DNA of 64,000 nucleotides from Naumovozyma dairenensis CBS 421 (lineage: Eukaryota; Ascomycota; Saccharomycetes; Saccharomycetales; Saccharomycetaceae), in contig NC_016485.2 of NCBI RefSeq assembly GCF_000227115.2, forward strand, positions 124,001-188,000, written 5' to 3'. Below the pieces are notes generated by a model. It was not told the origin of the DNA. It did no database searches and worked only from the letters and a program-made list of their open reading frames with translations. How positions within the stretch are numbered: position 1 is the stretch's first letter; each line of letters opens with the position of its first letter. The position numbers and the translations under genes are program-made. Of this stretch, positions 61,177-64,000 are shown in pieces.

Positions 61177-62537
61177 AATTTCACTTAGATTTTCTTCTTG
61201 ACTAACTGATTTTGTAAAAGAATTTCCGTGAAGAAGTAACTAAATGAAGTAAGAATTGGGAGATTCGGGCAAGTCCTGAAGTACTGAATGAAATATAATT
61301 GAAAAAGTACCTTGAATTTATATATCTCAAGAAAAGGAGAAAATTATATCATTATTTCGCCCAACAATGTAGGTATTCAAATGAAAAATCGGTATTACTG
61401 TTCTTTAACAATGGAGGCACGGAGTTTAAAAATAGAAGTCAAAGAATGGAAAAGCCCCTCCTACTGAGAGTGCCAATACTTTTTATTGCGATTACGATAT
61501 CGTTATTCTTAACTTATCACTCTTCTTCTCTGTTTCTTTCCGAATGAAACCTTTTGCAGGACCGTTGTCTTATCTTACTAGACGTGTTTTTGCATACAAC
61601 ATCACCACCGCCAATCGATATCCGAAGCTTCCTTTTAGAGAGAGTAGCTTCTATTGTAGTTGGTGTAAGAAATGACTATCTCTATGACCACCTATCCTAT
61701 TCATAGGGACTTCTAAATAACGAATGAGCCACCGACCAAACAGTTACGAAATAGACAGTGTAGTAACGGACATCGCACCTCCTTAATAAGCGACGTGTAA
61801 TTACAACCAAATGATATGAATAGGGATACTTCTGCTAATGTGGTCTACCTACGTACATAGTTAAGAACAAGCTAGTTTTCCTTTATATTTCTCCCCTGTG
61901 TTTGCCACCAATGCCTTAAAGTAAGTACGCATATACCGTTATGTACATACATATTTTTGGGACAGAGAAAGAAAAGACTCTGGGCCGGCATATCATTTGT
62001 CTATGAAAAGAAGGAGGCTAATGACTGGGTTTTCTTCCATCTACATCCCATTGCTCTTCATTTGAAACACTCCCTCTTGGTACGGGTGCTTCATCAAGAC
62101 TAAACGTATTTACAACTAAAGGCTCGATCAAGACACTCGTGTACAGTTAGTTTCTTAAAAACACTACAATGGCATCAAAATTTAGCTAGAACTGAATGGG
62201 CACAGGTGTTCCAGACGTACGGATGGTTACATGATAGTTTCTATTTATGATTAGATTGTAGATCCTCTTTTTAAGCACTTGTCCGCTCTTAACTTCGTAA
62301 TTCTGATTTTATATTGAACCTACGTAGAACCCATACCCGTCTTTATTATTACTTTTTTTATTGTTTGTTTGTTTCGCCTAATTTGGTTTCTGTAAAATAC
62401 TTATTTTTAATATATACCGAGATAATAACACTGATTTTTGACAGGTATAAAACGAAAGGAAATTAGATGTAATATATTTCTTTATTCATTCTTTTCCTTC
62501 CACCCTAGCATCTCTTTGTTTTCTAACTTTCAACACT
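61177..62537. other. Long intergenic region, no gene recognised
   Basis: 1.36 kb between the small GPI gene's promoter and the PRE9 stop. The best ORF (plus, 61299-61547) begins with TTG; its inner ATG at 61446 leaves 33 hydrophobic residues, not believed. TACGTA sites at 61850 and 62321. No tRNA, LTR or centromere element was seen. Confidence 0.55.
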
Positions 62538-63302
62538 TTACTCTTCAGTTTCATCGTCCTTCTTCTTCGTAACACCAGTCTTTATTAATAGTTCTTTAAT
62601 TTCATCTGGTTTATAAATCTTTTGATAAACTTCTCCATCATTCTTACCTTTCTTGATAGTGGCAAACTCTAGTTTATCATAAGTCAATGAACTACTATCT
62701 GTAGTCTTCGATAATGTCTTCAAAGCTAATTCAATGGCTTCATCCAATCTCATATCGTCCTTGTAATCCATCTGTAATAGCGTTTGAGCTGCAGATGTAT
62801 TGGCACCAACGCTAATGGCTTTCCAACCAGTATAATTCCCTGATGGATTCGAAGTATATAATTGGTATCCATATCTATCATCATACCCAGCATAAATAAA
62901 TGAAACACCAAATGGTCTTAATCCACCATGTTGTGTATATCCTTGTTTTATATCACTCAATCTTCTTACAAGAATTTCCACTGGTATATCTTCATTATAA
63001 GTTTTTAAGTAATTTTGTGCATGAATTCTAGCAGTATTTATTAAAATTTCGGCATCTGCTGTTAACCCTGCTACAGCAACTGTAATCTTATCATTTAATT
63101 TATATAATTTTTCAATGGATGTATCTTGTTCTAATAATGTACTGGTAACTTTACGTTCAGCAGCAAGAACAATACCATCAGGAACCATAATACCAATTCC
63201 TGTACCTGCATGTGAAATGGATTCTAATGCATATTCCACTTGGTATAATCTACCTTCCGGTGAAAAAATTGTAGTTCTTGAATCGTATCTTCTAGATCCC
63301 AT
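62538..63302 (-). CDS. PRE9: 20S proteasome alpha3 subunit
   Basis: Encodes the 254-aa alpha3 (alpha type-4) subunit of the 20S proteasome (S. cerevisiae Pre9 258 aa, the only non-essential subunit). The N-terminal alpha signature YDSRTTIFSPEGRLYQVEYA forms the gate and H0 helix. VLAAERKVTSTLLEQ, AGLTADAEILINTAR and the long invariant segment RLSDIKQGYTQHGGLRPFG follow. The acidic and Lys-rich C-terminal tail is shorter than in S. cerevisiae. A perfect PACE box lies 130 bp upstream. Confidence 0.98.
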   Translation of the reverse strand: MGSRRYDSRTTIFSPEGRLYQVEYALESISHAGTGIGIMVPDGIVLAAERKVTSTLLEQDTSIEKLYKLNDKITVAVAGLTADAEILINTARIHAQNYLKTYNEDIPVEILVRRLSDIKQGYTQHGGLRPFGVSFIYAGYDDRYGYQLYTSNPSGNYTGWKAISVGANTSAAQTLLQMDYKDDMRLDEAIELALKTLSKTTDSSSLTYDKLEFATIKKGKNDGEVYQKIYKPDEIKELLIKTGVTKKKDDETEE

Positions 63303-63652
63303 TTTGTTTCAATGTTTTCTTTTTCTTTTCTTTTCGTCGTTAACCTACTGGATATAAAATGATAAATTTACGTATCAATTGAGGTTCTGGTAGTAGTAAT
63401 TCTACAGGAAATAACTGAAGTTCTTACATTCTTTTGCCACCCATAATAAAAACACTAATACGCTTAAAGGCCTTTAATTTTTCTGCCTAGTTGATAATTT
63501 CACGGAATCCTTTAAAAATGAGTATCCGATCACGTGCCGCTAATTGAAGTTATAGAGTACACTTTTACAAAATAGCAAATAAGTATATTAGCTACGCATT
63601 AAAACATGAAGCTCGATGTTTTTATATGGTTACAGTATTGGAGTACATAATA
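63303..63652. promoter_or_regulatory. PRE9 promoter with PACE
   Basis: 350 bp between PRE9 and the upstream minus-strand gene; contains the PACE box described separately, and an ATCACGTGCC E-box near 63528. Confidence 0.6.
63432..63441 (-). promoter_or_regulatory. PACE box (Rpn4)
   Basis: TTTTGCCACC on the plus strand is GGTGGCAAAA toward PRE9, a perfect proteasome-associated control element bound by Rpn4, 130 bp before the ATG. Confidence 0.88.
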
Positions 63653-64000
63653 TCAATTTATCTTAGCTTTTTCTTCTTCTTCTTCGGCTATAAGACTATG
63701 TCCAACTTTCGGTAGTGGTAAAATTTCATCATCCGTGTATACAACTTTCCGACCAGCTACTTTCTTTGGTTTGGAAGTAAACGAGTAGTTTTTGAGTAAT
63801 CCTCTAAATGGTGTAGTTACCGTATCAGAGTTTAAATCTGTGTCACCGGAATGTATAGGTGCTAATAGTCTAAGTAATCTTTTATTAAAGTCATTCATCT
63901 TCCCTATTCTTGAACCTTCCCATTTTCCATTAGATTCGGAACTTTTCCTGGAATCTATCGATTCAAAGTCGTCATCATCGCCACCATCAGTGGATTCAGA
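63653..64000 (-). CDS. 3' end of a larger gene, possibly CAF130 (partial)
   Basis: The frame is open from the window's right edge to a stop at 63653, giving the last 115 codons. An inner ATG at 63898 should not be taken as the start. The sequence is acidic (GGDDDDFESIDSRKSSES), then FNKRLLRLLAPIHSGDT, a basic patch and an acidic Glu-rich end. I do not recognise it from sequence. In S. cerevisiae the gene upstream of PRE9 in the same orientation is CAF130, a CCR4-NOT subunit, so CAF130 is suggested by synteny only. Confidence 0.45.
   Translation of the reverse strand, partial: SESTDGGDDDDFESIDSRKSSESNGKWEGSRIGKMNDFNKRLLRLLAPIHSGDTDLNSDTVTTPFRGLLKNYSFTSKPKKVAGRKVVYTDDEILPLPKVGHSLIAEEEEEKAKIN

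Noticed and set aside
61299..61547. 82-codon hydrophobic ORF right of the small GPI gene
   Set aside because: TTG start; the inner ATG leaves 33 residues with no support.
63653..63898. Independent 81-aa gene at the right edge
   Set aside because: The frame is open through to position 64000, so this is the 3' end of a longer gene cut by the window.

Overview
The window is budding-yeast nuclear DNA from the family Saccharomycetaceae. It is AT-rich, with compact genes that nearly all lack introns, TACTAAC/GTATGT splice signals, a Ty1-type retroelement primed by initiator tRNA-Met, and proteins that align end to end with Saccharomyces cerevisiae families. Gene content follows S. cerevisiae chromosome XIV left arm (YNL009 to YNL039) almost completely. 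A few genes come from elsewhere: SGA1, TRM12, UBP1-YFH1, BNA6, PRE9 and a possible CAF130. This, with poly-Asn-rich proteins, suggests a post-genome-duplication genus such as Naumovozyma, Kazachstania or Tetrapisispora; the species cannot be fixed from sequence alone.

Layout. 1-13 kb: NCE103 (carbonic anhydrase) and SGA1 (glucoamylase) diverge from a 1.4 kb GC-rich promoter region, then GPI15, a decayed Ty1-like element (7-10 kb) just upstream of tRNA-Pro(UGG), and BDP1. 13.8-40 kb: the WD40 gene YNL035C, a tRNA-Ile, then ARK1, HDA1, RCM1, FAP1, EFM6, KSH1, SSN8, SAM50, CRZ1, TRM12, KTR5, the divergent H4/H3 pair and SIW14, closed by a second, identical tRNA-Ile in inverted orientation. 40-56 kb: UBP1, YFH1, PBI2, an eEF3 gene, SPO1, YNL011C, PYP1 and IDP3. 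57-64 kb: an alcohol-acetyltransferase-family gene, BNA6, a tiny GPI-type wall protein, PRE9 and the 3' end of a further gene.

Rearrangements. Flipping the block between the two tRNA-Ile genes restores the S. cerevisiae order and orientation, so this looks like a tRNA-mediated inversion. Flipping NCE103-BDP1 separately restores the left end, with SGA1 occupying the place of IDH1.

Most notable observations: (1) SPO1 carries an unflagged 78-nt intron whose length is a multiple of three and which lacks a stop, with a perfect Ume6/URS1 site upstream; (2) the kinase ARK1 has lost its conserved Abp1-SH3-binding tail to a one-base slip in an A run; (3) the Ty relic has an internal inversion carrying its zinc knuckle and protease; (4) UBP1 lacks its membrane anchor and has a one-residue insertion in its cysteine box. 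Several promoter motifs match known regulators of the same genes in S. cerevisiae: Cst6 at NCE103, Ndt80/Sum1 at SGA1 and BNA6, Ume6 at SPO1, Rpn4 at PRE9, histone UAS at H3/H4 and RRPE/PAC at RCM1.

Comparisons with S. cerevisiae are from memory, and no database search was run.
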